This document shows, in pieces, positions 45,725 to 54,735 of a stretch of 64,000 nt of DNA. Source of the stretch: Sphingomonadales bacterium (GTDB taxonomy: Bacteria; Pseudomonadota; Alphaproteobacteria; Sphingomonadales; Sphingomonadaceae); assembly GCA_025362295.1 (NCBI GenBank), contig JANYGX010000010.1:90388-154387 (forward strand), given 5' to 3'. Position numbers and translations under genes: made by a program. The notes under the pieces were generated by a model. It had not been told where the DNA came from. It worked only from the letters and a program-made list of their open reading frames with translations, and ran no database searches. Positions within the stretch are counted from its first letter, which is position 1, and the number at the start of each line of letters is the position of its first letter.

Positions 45725-46447
45725 TCAATACATATGCTGGCCGCCATTAATCGACAGCGTTGAGCCAGTCAAAAATCCGGCCTTCTCGCAGCTCAGGAAC
45801 ACCACGCCGCGCGCAATTTCGGCGGCCTGCCCAAGTCGGCCAACCGGCACCTTGGCAACAATTTTTTCGAGCACCTCTTTGGGCACAGCGGCCACCATAT
45901 CCGTATCGATATAACCGGGAGCCAGCGCGTTGACGGTGATGTTAAATTTAGCACCTTCCTGTGCCAGCGCCTTGGTGAAGCCATGAATGCCGGATTTTGC
46001 CGCGGCATAGTTCACCTGGCCGTATTGGCCGCCTTGCCCGTTAATGGAGCCGATGTTCACAATGCGGCCAAATCCGCGCTCTTTCATACCCGCAAACACC
46101 GCTTTGGCCATATTGAAGCAACCGCCGAGGTTGGTGTCAATCACCTCTTTCCACATCTGGTGGGTCATGCGCAGCAATGTGCCGTCGCGGGTAATGCCCG
46201 CATTGTTCACCAGAATATCACACGGCGCATTTTCAGTTTCGATGGTTTTAACGGCAGCCTGACAAGCGTCGTAATCCGCCACATCGAACTTGTAAGCCTT
46301 GATGCCGTGGGTCTGAGTGAATTTTGCTGCCGCTTCATCATTGCCGGCATAGCTTGCAACAACGGAAACGCCCTCTGCTTTCAGTGCAAGGCATATGGCC
46401 TCGCCAATGCCGCGTGTGCCGCCGGTAACGATTGCTGTGCGTGTCAT
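45725..46447 (-). CDS. phaB: acetoacetyl-CoA reductase
   Basis: PhaB reduces acetoacetyl-CoA to (R)-3-hydroxybutyryl-CoA with NADPH for polyhydroxybutyrate synthesis. The 240-residue short-chain dehydrogenase has the cofactor loop TGGTRGIG, the NNAG motif, the catalytic Ser in NIGSINGQ, and Y-x3-K in NYAAAKSG. The NGQGGQYGQVNY sequence and C-terminal INGGQHMY are typical of PhaB/PhbB. The polymerase and thiolase genes are not in the window. Confidence 0.93.
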   Translation of the reverse strand: MTRTAIVTGGTRGIGEAICLALKAEGVSVVASYAGNDEAAAKFTQTHGIKAYKFDVADYDACQAAVKTIETENAPCDILVNNAGITRDGTLLRMTHQMWKEVIDTNLGGCFNMAKAVFAGMKERGFGRIVNIGSINGQGGQYGQVNYAAAKSGIHGFTKALAQEGAKFNITVNALAPGYIDTDMVAAVPKEVLEKIVAKVPVGRLGQAAEIARGVVFLSCEKAGFLTGSTLSINGGQHMY

Positions 46448-46513
46448 CGGTGTTCTCCCATGATGATTATAATGTTGACAGCTTAAGGCTTGGCGCAGTG
46501 CAGCAACAAGGGC

Positions 46514-47533
46514 TTATTTCAGCCAGCCTGCCAATTCATTGCCAATCAGGCTGTGCAGCAGGGCTATGCCGGTGGCGCTGGCGTTGAGCGCAGGCACGGC
46601 GCTGAAGTGAGTGCCGCCGCTGAGCCGGAACGCATCGCCAAGCTCAACATTGATTTCTTCTAGTGTTTCGAGATTATCCGCTGCAAAGCCTGGTGCCATA
46701 ATCACCAGACACTTGATGCCCTGTTGTGCAAGCTCGGCTACCTTTACCACACTGTAAGGTTGCAGCCAGGTTTGCGCCCCGAGCCGTGATTGAAAACTGT
46801 GTGGCATGTGGTCGGCGGTTTTATTCACATACTCGCGCAGCAACCTGGCGGTTTTGGCACAGTGGCAGTGATAGGGGTCGCCTTTGGTTAGGGTTATTTT
46901 CGGCATGCCGTGAAACGACAGCAAAACAGTCTCGGGCTCAAAATCCAGCGTCTGCAAGTGGTTGTTGAGCGACTGTGCCAGCGCCTCGATATACAGCGGA
47001 TGATCATAATAGGGCGGCAAGGTGCGCACGGCCGGTTGCCAGCGCAATGTTTTCAAATGCGCTGCAAACGCATCGAAACCGGTTGCTGTGGTTGCCGCAC
47101 AATATTGCGGATAAAGCGGTGCAAGCAAAATCCGGTCACAGCCCTTTGCCCGCAATGCCTCAACCGCACTGGCAATCGATGGTGCACCATAGCGCATGGC
47201 GTGGACGATGTTGACCTGCGGGCCAAAGCTCTGTTGCAGCGCCGCTGATTGATCGGCAGTGATCAGCGCCAGCGGCGAGCCATCCCGCGTGCGGTCCCAA
47301 ATGCTGGCATAGAGGTTGGCGGAACGGCGCGCGCGGGTGGGGGCAATGATCAGCCGCACCAAGGCATTGCGCAGCAGTGCCGGCAATTCAATCACCCGAT
47401 GGTCCGTGAGAAACTCCGTGAGATAGGCAGCCACCGCTTTCGGTGTTGGTGCTGTTGGCGTGCCAAGGTTGACCAGCAGCACACCAATGTTGCCGATGTT
47501 AATGGCCGGGTGGTGATCAGGCAGTGTCGGCAT
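46514..47533 (-). CDS. hemH: ferrochelatase
   Basis: HemH inserts Fe2+ into protoporphyrin IX, the last step of heme synthesis. The 339-residue protein shows VLLVNLGTP at the N-terminus, MRYGAPSI, LYPQY, the catalytic His in LLSFHGMP and the conserved C-terminal APGFAADNLETLEEI. Its ATG follows the stop of the molybdopterin oxidoreductase gene by three bases. Confidence 0.96.
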   Translation of the reverse strand: MPTLPDHHPAINIGNIGVLLVNLGTPTAPTPKAVAAYLTEFLTDHRVIELPALLRNALVRLIIAPTRARRSANLYASIWDRTRDGSPLALITADQSAALQQSFGPQVNIVHAMRYGAPSIASAVEALRAKGCDRILLAPLYPQYCAATTATGFDAFAAHLKTLRWQPAVRTLPPYYDHPLYIEALAQSLNNHLQTLDFEPETVLLSFHGMPKITLTKGDPYHCHCAKTARLLREYVNKTADHMPHSFQSRLGAQTWLQPYSVVKVAELAQQGIKCLVIMAPGFAADNLETLEEINVELGDAFRLSGGTHFSAVPALNASATGIALLHSLIGNELAGWLK

Positions 47534-47536
47534 GCT

Positions 47537-49954
47537 TTAGTGTGTGCCAGCTGTTGCGGCTGGAGTATCTCTGGCATTATCCCCGGCATTATCCCTGGCA
47601 TCCGGAATGCCTGTCTTGCTGCCGGTCTGCTCGGCCTCGTTACGCTTGTCAGTTTGCAGTTGCTGTTTGGCGCGCAGCATCTGCTCTTCGGACACCAGAT
47701 GCTGGCCATCGAGCGGCAGCTGGCGCACGCGGACGCCAGTCACATTAAAAATGGCGTTAACTATGGCCGGTGCGAGCGGTGGCACGGCGACTTCACCAAT
47801 GCCGCCAAGGGCGTTTCCGGAGCGGATGATCTCTACACTGATCTCTGGTGTTTCCGCAAGTGTTACCAGTGAATAGCCATCGAAATTGCTTTGCTCGGTA
47901 ACACCGCGCGCAAAGCCGATCTGGCCGTGACGTGCTGCCGAAAGGGCAAAAATAATGCCGCCCTCCATTTGGCCAACCACTGTGTCCGGGTGGATGACAT
48001 CGCCGCAATCGACAACACAGACAACGCGCTTCACCGAAAGGTCACCGCTGTCAGAGACTGTCACATCCGCCACCTGGGCGACAATTGAGCCAAAGCTTTC
48101 GTGCAGCGCATAGCCGCGCCCACGACCCGCTGCCAGTGGCCCGGCTGTAGCGGCAGCGGTTTGCAAAACCTTGGCATGGCGCGGTGATTTTGTTAGGTGT
48201 GCCAGTCGAAATTGCAGCGGATCCTGCTTGGCAGCATGCGCCAGTTCGTCAACAAACCCTTCGACAAAAAACGCGTTCTGGCTGTGCCCGACCGAGCGCC
48301 AGAAGCCAACCGGTATAGCCATTTTATCCATCACATGGGCAACCCGCGTTGCCCCAAAATCATAGGGCATTTTTGTCAAGCCCTGCACGCTGCCTTCGTC
48401 CGGTTCATGACTGGCAATGGCGGGCAGATTGCGGTCGAGAAAACTGCCGGAGGTGGACTGGCTAGCAGCGCGCACGTCAAAAGCGCTGACCTTGCCAGCT
48501 TTATCGACAACACCAGAAAGTTTTGCCAGTGCCATCGGGCGGAAGCGCCCAGCGCGCATGTCTTCTTCCCGGCTCCAGATGAGTTGTACGGGTCGCTTCA
48601 TGTGGCGGGCAATTAGGGCAGCCTCGATACACACATCGGATTCAGCCTTGCGGCCAAAGCCGCCGCCGACAAGTGTTGGGTATACCCTGATCTTGTCCTG
48701 CGCCATGTCAAGCGCCTTGGCCACACCCATAGCAACCAGTGTGATCGACTGGGTGGGCGCCCATATATCCATGGTGCCATCAGTGTTGACGCGCGCTGTG
48801 GCCGTCATTGGTTCAAGGCAGGCATGGGCAAGGTAGGGCACCTCGTAGTTGGCAGACACCAGTGTGCCTTCGCCTTTCAAGGCTGTGTCCACATCGCCGG
48901 CTGTTTCATAGACATGCGGCTTGCCGTCCTTGAGGGCGGATTTAAGCCGGCCATGCACCCAGTCCGTAGAAATCTGGTCCGCTTTGCGGTGGTCAAACTC
49001 GATTTTCAAAGGGTCAAGCACTGTGCGCGCGGCCCAGTAGCGTTTGCCGACCACAGCCAGCCAGTTCGGCCCCTCCACCACATCCAGCACATCGGTATTG
49101 GCCCCAATGGCCTGCTTGTCATATGCGACGATTTTACCACCACCAATCGGCCCGTGGCGAATGGCGGCATACACCATATCTGGCAGCCTCACATCGGCAC
49201 CGTAAATCGCTGTGCCATCGACTTTAGACGGGATATCAAGCCGTGGCACGCTGTTACCAACAATATTGAATGTATCGCGGCTTTTGAGTACTGGTTCGGA
49301 TGGTGCGTCTTCAGCAGCGGCTTTGGGGGCCAGATCTGCATAACGCAAGCTCTTGCCAGCGTGATGCACCATGCCACCAAAAGCTTCGGTCTGTTGCCAG
49401 TCAATACCCCATTGCCGCGCTGCAGCCTTGCGCAGCATATCACGCGCACTGGCCCCGGCCAGCCGGAGCGTATCATGATAACTCCTGACCGACGTGCTGC
49501 CACCGGTCACGTGCATGGCATAGCGGCCAATCAATTGCCGAAGCCCCCATGTGGCGACCCCTTGCATCGCTTTCGGCATCGGCGCCACGGCATCTTCGGT
49601 CATATTGTAATTGGCATAAAGCGGGTGCAAAGGGGCAGGCTCCACCGACACACTTTCCCACGCCACCCTAAGCTCATCCGCCACTATCATTGGCAGCGAT
49701 GTGTAAACGCCCTGGCCCATTTCGGCTTGCGGCACAATGACAACTACGCGGCCATCCGTGCCAATTTTCAGCCAACCATTGACGATGGCCTCGTCTTTCG
49801 CAGCAGAGAGGTTAAGTTTGGGATGGCGTGGCCACACCACATAGCCAATCAGCAGACCAACGGCGGCCCCAGTGCCAATGAGAAATTTGCGCCGGTTGGC
49901 TTTGGGCATCGCGGGCATGATGGCGCGGGTGGCTGTTGGCGTATCTAGAGCCAT
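47537..49954 (-). CDS. molybdopterin-dependent oxidoreductase large subunit (isoquinoline 1-oxidoreductase beta-like)
   Basis: This 805-residue protein belongs to the xanthine oxidase family, of the IorB/aldehyde-dehydrogenase type. A twin-arginine signal (RRKFLIG near residue 21) directs folded enzyme to the periplasm. Molybdopterin-binding segments include VPQAEMGQGVYTSLP, VGGGFGRKAESD, FWRSVGHSQNAF and the final GGIGEVAVPP. The conserved glutamate near the active site lies in GIGE. No small [2Fe-2S] subunit gene (IorA type) is next to it. The C-terminal tail is a low-complexity Asp/Asn/Ala sequence made by a short DNA repeat. Substrate unknown. Confidence 0.9.
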   Translation of the reverse strand: MALDTPTATRAIMPAMPKANRRKFLIGTGAAVGLLIGYVVWPRHPKLNLSAAKDEAIVNGWLKIGTDGRVVVIVPQAEMGQGVYTSLPMIVADELRVAWESVSVEPAPLHPLYANYNMTEDAVAPMPKAMQGVATWGLRQLIGRYAMHVTGGSTSVRSYHDTLRLAGASARDMLRKAAARQWGIDWQQTEAFGGMVHHAGKSLRYADLAPKAAAEDAPSEPVLKSRDTFNIVGNSVPRLDIPSKVDGTAIYGADVRLPDMVYAAIRHGPIGGGKIVAYDKQAIGANTDVLDVVEGPNWLAVVGKRYWAARTVLDPLKIEFDHRKADQISTDWVHGRLKSALKDGKPHVYETAGDVDTALKGEGTLVSANYEVPYLAHACLEPMTATARVNTDGTMDIWAPTQSITLVAMGVAKALDMAQDKIRVYPTLVGGGFGRKAESDVCIEAALIARHMKRPVQLIWSREEDMRAGRFRPMALAKLSGVVDKAGKVSAFDVRAASQSTSGSFLDRNLPAIASHEPDEGSVQGLTKMPYDFGATRVAHVMDKMAIPVGFWRSVGHSQNAFFVEGFVDELAHAAKQDPLQFRLAHLTKSPRHAKVLQTAAATAGPLAAGRGRGYALHESFGSIVAQVADVTVSDSGDLSVKRVVCVVDCGDVIHPDTVVGQMEGGIIFALSAARHGQIGFARGVTEQSNFDGYSLVTLAETPEISVEIIRSGNALGGIGEVAVPPLAPAIVNAIFNVTGVRVRQLPLDGQHLVSEEQMLRAKQQLQTDKRNEAEQTGSKTGIPDARDNAGDNARDTPAATAGTH
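47573..47596. repeat. two tandem 12-bp units inside the oxidoreductase gene
   Basis: GGCATTATCCCC and GGCATTATCCCT are consecutive, and the next bases begin the unit again (GGCATCC). They encode the D/N/A repeat at the C-terminal end of the protein and are in frame, so copy number can change without breaking the gene. Confidence 0.65.
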
Positions 49955-49972
49955 GGGATAATCCTGTACAGT

Positions 49973-50521
49973 TCAAGCAAAGCCATGGATGGGTTGGCTG
50001 AAAACCTTATGCACCAGCGGCTCGAAACTGTCGAGAGATGGCACGGGATACGCTGGATCAAAGGCTGGCATGTCCCACCGGTCAACGAGCTTTACCGCCA
50101 GATCATGCCAGCTCTCGGTTTTGAAGTTTTCACGCAGGTTGGTGGGTTTGCCCATATACCCGTAATAATACTGACCCTGAAACGCCTGATGATGATAGAC
50201 CGCATGATAGGCATCTGGTGACACATAGGGTTTTAGAATTTCGGCCGCTATCGCACCATGATTGGGAATGGATACGGCTTTGCCCATGTCGTGGCACAGC
50301 GCTATCAGCACCTCTTCGTCAGCTGCATGGTCAGCTTGAGCGAGCGAAGCGGCCATCAGCACGTGGGTGAGTTGGCTGGCGGCAAAACCGACCTGAATAT
50401 TGCCAAGCTTGGCCAGCATGTCCATGACCAGACTTGGGGCTTTGGTTTGCTGGTGCTTGGCATGCTCGGCCCCGATGTGCATCCAGTCAGCCTCTGTACC
50501 CTGATCCATTCGCGTGAACAT
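49973..50521 (-). CDS. HD-domain phosphohydrolase-like protein
   Basis: This 182-residue protein has an HD fold with metal ligands in QLTHVL, CHDMGK, PNHG and YHHQ. The tail GKPTNLRENF and RWDMPAFDPAY is conserved in its subfamily. HD proteins hydrolyse nucleotides or act as mixed-valent diiron oxygenases (PhnZ/MIOX group); the layout is compatible with either. It lies 17 bases after the acyl-CoA synthetase gene and 18 bases before the oxidoreductase gene, in one long minus-strand run. Confidence 0.8.
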   Translation of the reverse strand: MFTRMDQGTEADWMHIGAEHAKHQQTKAPSLVMDMLAKLGNIQVGFAASQLTHVLMAASLAQADHAADEEVLIALCHDMGKAVSIPNHGAIAAEILKPYVSPDAYHAVYHHQAFQGQYYYGYMGKPTNLRENFKTESWHDLAVKLVDRWDMPAFDPAYPVPSLDSFEPLVHKVFSQPIHGFA

Positions 50522-50538
50522 GGTCGGTGTTCTCCCTT

Positions 50539-52251
50539 TCAGATAATCGCTGTGTGGCTTTGGGCATAGCTCTTGCGCAAACTCACTTTGTCAATCTTGC
50601 CTGACCCAAGCCGAGGCAGCGATTGCTCCGTTAACCATATATGGGCCGGGACCTTGAACTTGGCAATCTTGCCAGCCGCAAAGGCCATCAGGTCTCCGAC
50701 TTCGAGCACTTCCCCCGCTTTTGGATAGACCACGGCACTGACGATTTCGCCAAGCCGCTCATCCGCCAGACCAAAAACGCACACCTCGCTAACAGCCGGA
50801 TGACAATAAAGTGCGGCCTCAACCTCCACACACGAAATGTTTTCACCACCTCTGATGATCAGGTCTTTTTTGCGATCAACTATAAACATGTATTCGTCCG
50901 CATCGAGATAGGCGAGGTCACCGGTTTTGAACCAGCCATCGGTTGTAAAGGCGGCGGCTGTCGCTTCCGGGTTGTTCCAGTAGCCGCGCACCAGGGCGGC
51001 TGAATACATCCACACTTCACCGACCTCGCCAGGTTGTGCCTCACGCTCATTGTCAAGCATAATCCGCACGGCCATCAAGGGCTTGATGCGTCTGCCCGTG
51101 GAGCTTGGCTTGGCAAGATACCCCGGTCCCCGGTTGATAATGGCAAGCGCGTTGGTTTCTGTGAGGCCGTAACCAATCGCTGGTTGCTTGTCCTGAAAGC
51201 TTTCCCGCAAGCGCCGCACATGATCGGCCGGACGCGGGGCACCGCCAGCGCCGATATCCCGCAGCGACGACAAATCGTAACGATCGCGGTCAGGGTGCTG
51301 CAACAGTTCAAGACTCATGGTCGGCACGCCAATAAAATAGGTGATGCGCTCTTTTTCGATCAGCTTCAGCGCCTCGGTTGCATCCCACCGGTGCATGAAC
51401 ACCAGTGCGCGGCCAATGGCAATCGAGGGTAGAAAAACCGCGTGACTGCCGGTGATATGAAACAGCGGCACGGCCAGCAAAACCGAGTGACGATCTTCAG
51501 GCGACGCTCCCAGTTTTTCTTCAACGGCAGCATGAGCAAAGCCAAGCATCAGCAGACCCAAAACACCATGAACAGCACCACGATGCGTGGCAACAGCGCC
51601 TTTGGGATTGCCGGTCGAGCCGGATGTGTAAAATATTGTCGCATCATCATCAGGGTGTAAGGGCGGCATATAGTCTGGCGTGTCTGGCGCTGTTATCAGC
51701 ACATCCTGCATCAGCACCCAGCCTGGAGGTTCGGCGACGGCACGCGCCGTGCGTACTACGGCGATCGGCACGTGGCTGTCAGCACAACGCATGGCACGCT
51801 CTTCGTCGGCAATGATGAGCCGCGCACCGCTGTGGGCGACCGCATAGGCAATTTCATCCGCCGTCCACCACGCGTTGAGTGGCACGGCCACAGCGCCAAT
51901 GATCCCAAGCCCCATGAAGGCCAGCACCCATTCCGGATAGTTGCGCATGGCGATCACCACCCGGTCGCCCTTGGCTATGCCAAAGCGGCTTTGCAGCGCC
52001 GCCCCCCAGCGGTAGGCCGCCGTGCGGGTTTCAGCCAGGCTCATCCGTTCATCGTTGTAAATCAAAAATGGCTTGTCGGGGTTTAGCAATGCCGTATCGT
52101 AATACTCCCTGAGGGTTTGCGGCGTGTTGACTAGCACTGCTTGCCGGTGCCCACGCACATCCATGGCTTCAACCTTGAACATGCCGTCTGCGGCCATGGC
52201 CGCCAGTGTGTCATCAAGCATTTGATCGCGGTGCTGAAATGTCGCTAACAT
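50539..52251 (-). CDS. acyl-CoA synthetase (AMP-binding family)
   Basis: The enzyme activates a carboxylic acid as acyl-AMP and transfers it to CoA. The 570-residue protein has the P-loop-like FYTSGSTGNPKGAV, then GYGLTETNA, KTGDLAYLD and the hinge KDLIIRGGENIS, with the C-terminal catalytic Lys in GKIDK. The chain length of the substrate cannot be told; the sequence resembles medium- and long-chain members. The start is the ATG at 52251, with GGGAGAGG just upstream; the longer frame to 52521 runs into the divergent lgt gene. It is divergent from lgt, with 87 bases between. Confidence 0.92.
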   Translation of the reverse strand: MLATFQHRDQMLDDTLAAMAADGMFKVEAMDVRGHRQAVLVNTPQTLREYYDTALLNPDKPFLIYNDERMSLAETRTAAYRWGAALQSRFGIAKGDRVVIAMRNYPEWVLAFMGLGIIGAVAVPLNAWWTADEIAYAVAHSGARLIIADEERAMRCADSHVPIAVVRTARAVAEPPGWVLMQDVLITAPDTPDYMPPLHPDDDATIFYTSGSTGNPKGAVATHRGAVHGVLGLLMLGFAHAAVEEKLGASPEDRHSVLLAVPLFHITGSHAVFLPSIAIGRALVFMHRWDATEALKLIEKERITYFIGVPTMSLELLQHPDRDRYDLSSLRDIGAGGAPRPADHVRRLRESFQDKQPAIGYGLTETNALAIINRGPGYLAKPSSTGRRIKPLMAVRIMLDNEREAQPGEVGEVWMYSAALVRGYWNNPEATAAAFTTDGWFKTGDLAYLDADEYMFIVDRKKDLIIRGGENISCVEVEAALYCHPAVSEVCVFGLADERLGEIVSAVVYPKAGEVLEVGDLMAFAAGKIAKFKVPAHIWLTEQSLPRLGSGKIDKVSLRKSYAQSHTAII

Positions 52252-52338
52252 CAACCTCTCCCAAATATTGCAACCTTTATGTTGGCGACTATGATGCAAA
52301 ATGCCATACACGGCAATCGAATAGAAAGATTTTTGCCC

Positions 52339-53172
52339 ATGTTTCATCATCTCCTGGCACGACCATTGGTTATCAAAGCCAATACCCCGGCCGTGTTGTT
52401 TGCCTTCGGCCCGCTGGTCATTCGCTGGTACGCGCTGGCATACATGGCGGGTATCATCGGTGGCATCCTTTATCTGGGGCGGTTGATCCGCGCGCCAGCC
52501 GCCCCCATGGCCCAGCGGCATGTGGACGATCTGGTGCTGTGGCTAACCGGTGGGATTATTCTGGGTGGCCGCATTGGCCATATCCTGTTCTACGGGCTGC
52601 ACCCGGGCAGCGCGTATCTTGAACACCCGCTCGCCATGCTGGAAATCTGGAAGGGCGGCATGTCCTATCACGGCGGCATGATCGGGGTTACGCTGGCGTT
52701 GCTGGCTTTTTCCAGACGCCATGGCCTCGAATTTCTGCGTGTGCATGATTATGTGGCGGTGGTCTCGCCCATCGGCCTATTTTTCGGGCGGCTGGCAAAT
52801 TTTTTCAATGGTGAATTGTGGGGGGCGAAAACAACTGCAGCGTGGGGGGTGGTCTTTCAGGGCGTCGATGCCATCGACACCCCGCGCCACCCGAGCCAGC
52901 TCTATGAGGCAGGGCTTGAGGGGCTGGTGCTGTTCGCTGTGCTGAACTGGCTGTTCTGGAAAACCGAGGCCCGACGCTGGCCAGGGTTTTTCTGCGGCCT
53001 GTTTTTGCTGCTCTACGGCATATTTCGCTTTAGCATTGAATTCATCCGCGAAGCAGACGCTGATCTGGTCGGCAAAACCGGCCTGCTGCACACGGGCCAG
53101 TGGCTGTGCATCCCGATGATCCTGGGTGGATTATATCTGACTGCGACGGCCAAAAGCCGCGCCAGGGTGTGA
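52339..53172 (+). CDS. lgt: prolipoprotein diacylglyceryl transferase
   Basis: Lgt attaches diacylglycerol to the lipobox Cys of prolipoproteins, the first step of lipoprotein maturation. The 277-residue inner-membrane protein has about seven helices, the YHGGMIG motif with the essential His, the signature GRLANFFNGELWG and HPSQLYEA. The ATG at 52339 gives a normal length; upstream in-frame starts exist. It would act, among others, on the lipoprotein xylanase encoded at 33.5-35.4 kb. Confidence 0.95.
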   Translation: MFHHLLARPLVIKANTPAVLFAFGPLVIRWYALAYMAGIIGGILYLGRLIRAPAAPMAQRHVDDLVLWLTGGIILGGRIGHILFYGLHPGSAYLEHPLAMLEIWKGGMSYHGGMIGVTLALLAFSRRHGLEFLRVHDYVAVVSPIGLFFGRLANFFNGELWGAKTTAAWGVVFQGVDAIDTPRHPSQLYEAGLEGLVLFAVLNWLFWKTEARRWPGFFCGLFLLLYGIFRFSIEFIREADADLVGKTGLLHTGQWLCIPMILGGLYLTATAKSRARV

Positions 53173-54215
53173 GTCTGCAAAACGAAATTGTACTGTGGAT
53201 CACAGCACACGGGCCAATGCCACTTGCCGAGTATATGGCTCGGTGCAACCAACACTATTATGCAACGCAAAACCCCTTTGGCATAGATGGCGACTTCATC
53301 ACAGCGCCAGATATATCACAATGCTTTAGTGAATTGGTCGGCCTGTGGTGTGCTGACCTTTGGCTGCGTGCTGGTGCACCACAGTCGTTTCAGCTCATCG
53401 AACTCGGGCCAGGGCGGGGGACACTGATGGCTGACGCGCTACGGGCCACCAAAATGATGTCGGGATTTCACGATGCGGTACAGGTTCATATGGTTGAGAC
53501 GAGTCTTAAGCTTCGGGACGCACAGGCAGCGGCTGTACCGCAAGCGCACTGGCACAATGCGATCGATGCTGTGCCGGATGGATTGCCCTCTATCATCATC
53601 GCCAACGAGTTTTTCGATGCACTGCCAATCGAGCAGAACGTGATCACCGAGGCTGGCTGGATGCAGAGGGCTGTGGGCCTAGAAGACGAAAAACTCACCT
53701 TAACCCTCTCCCCATGCGGGAAAGGGATGTCATGCCCTTCGCGTTACAGTGAGCGGGAAACATATGAATCGTCCCCGATCAGCCAAAGCATTGCAGCGTC
53801 GATCGCCTCCCGCCTTGCCAGCAATGGCGGCGCGTGCCTTGTCATCGATTATGGCTATGCTGAGTTAGCCGTTGGCGACACTTTGCAAGCGGTTTCTCGT
53901 CACGCCTATGCCGATATTCTTGCAGAACCCGGCACGGTTGATTTGACCGCTCATGTGGATTTCTCAGCGCTGTTTGCCGGTAGTCCCCTCACCCGCTACG
54001 GCCCAGCCACGCAGGGCAGTTTCCTGCGCCGCCTTGGCATCGATGCGCGCACAGCCGCACTCTGCCGCGCCAACCCCGACAAGGCCGAAACCCTGATGGC
54101 GGCAACAGCACGATTGACCAATCCTGACCAGATGGGGCAGATGTTCAAAGTTATGGCTGTCGTGTCGCACGACTGGCCACAGCCTGGCGGATTTGGAAAG
54201 ACGGATTATGAATGA
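53169..54215 (+). CDS. MidA/NDUFAF7-family SAM-dependent methyltransferase with repeat insertion
   Basis: This 348-residue protein belongs to the DUF185 (Methyltransf_28) family, whose mitochondrial member methylates an Arg of complex I. The SAM-binding motif is ELGPGRGTLMADALRAT; NEFFDALPIEQ and VIDYGYAE follow. The GTG at 53169 overlaps the lgt stop (GTGA). Residues about 176-197 (LTLSPCGKGMSCPSRYSERE) look foreign: they are the translation of a palindromic DNA repeat inserted in frame. The flanking protein is otherwise continuous. Confidence 0.88.
   Translation: MSLQNEIVLWITAHGPMPLAEYMARCNQHYYATQNPFGIDGDFITAPDISQCFSELVGLWCADLWLRAGAPQSFQLIELGPGRGTLMADALRATKMMSGFHDAVQVHMVETSLKLRDAQAAAVPQAHWHNAIDAVPDGLPSIIIANEFFDALPIEQNVITEAGWMQRAVGLEDEKLTLTLSPCGKGMSCPSRYSERETYESSPISQSIAASIASRLASNGGACLVIDYGYAELAVGDTLQAVSRHAYADILAEPGTVDLTAHVDFSALFAGSPLTRYGPATQGSFLRRLGIDARTAALCRANPDKAETLMAATARLTNPDQMGQMFKVMAVVSHDWPQPGGFGKTDYE
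53694..53757. repeat. palindromic element inside the midA-like gene
   Basis: The DNA CTCACCTTAACCCTCTCCCC, then GCGGG and ...TTACAGTGAGCGGG, has the composition of a dispersed intergenic palindromic repeat with C- and G-rich arms. It encodes a Cys/Pro/Ser/Arg-rich segment not expected in this methyltransferase and adds about 21 codons without a frameshift. Confidence 0.55.
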
Positions 54216-54735
54216 AATTACATTGCGCGCGCCACGCCTTGACGAGGCTGCCGCCCTGGCGACTTTTGGCCGTGATATTTTTGTCGAGACCTTCAACCAT
54301 CTTTACAAACCAGAGGATTTGGCTGTGTTTCTTGCTGAAACATACACGACAGATATTTTAGCCAAGTATATTGCGGATCCGACAATCGCAATCCGGATTG
54401 CCGAGGTGGCTGGCACGTGGGCAGGTTATGTTCGTATCAGCTCAAATACCACCATGCCATTTGCCGTTGAAGGTCGCAAAACCGCTGAAGTGAAACAGCT
54501 GTATGTTTTTAAAGCCTGGCATGGCAAAGATGTTGCTGAACACTTAATGGCATGGACCATGGCCGAACTTAAGGCACAAGGCCATCAGGATGTGTTGCTC
54601 AGTGTGTTTTCGGAAAACCCAAGGGCGCAAAAATTTTACCAGCGTCATGGTTTTGCAAAAATCGCTGATTATTTTTTCATGGTGGGCCAACAAAAAGACC
54701 TCGAATTTGTTTTTAGGGCCAACCTTGTCCCATGA
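54208..54735 (+). CDS. GNAT-family N-acetyltransferase
   Basis: This 175-residue acyl-CoA-dependent transferase carries motif A in KQLYVFKAWHGKDVAEHLM and the acceptor-side NPRAQKFYQRHGFAK. The opening MNEITLRAPRLDEAAALA resembles the PaiA/spermidine acetyltransferase-like group. The ATG at 54208 overlaps the preceding stop by 8 bases, and its own stop overlaps the pgeF start by 4, so lgt, midA, gnat and pgeF form one translationally coupled unit. Substrate unknown. Confidence 0.87.
   Translation: MNEITLRAPRLDEAAALATFGRDIFVETFNHLYKPEDLAVFLAETYTTDILAKYIADPTIAIRIAEVAGTWAGYVRISSNTTMPFAVEGRKTAEVKQLYVFKAWHGKDVAEHLMAWTMAELKAQGHQDVLLSVFSENPRAQKFYQRHGFAKIADYFFMVGQQKDLEFVFRANLVP

Noticed and set aside
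48824-49948. 374-codon plus-strand frame
   Set aside because: It is antisense to the molybdopterin oxidoreductase and rich in His and Arg, as shadow frames often are.
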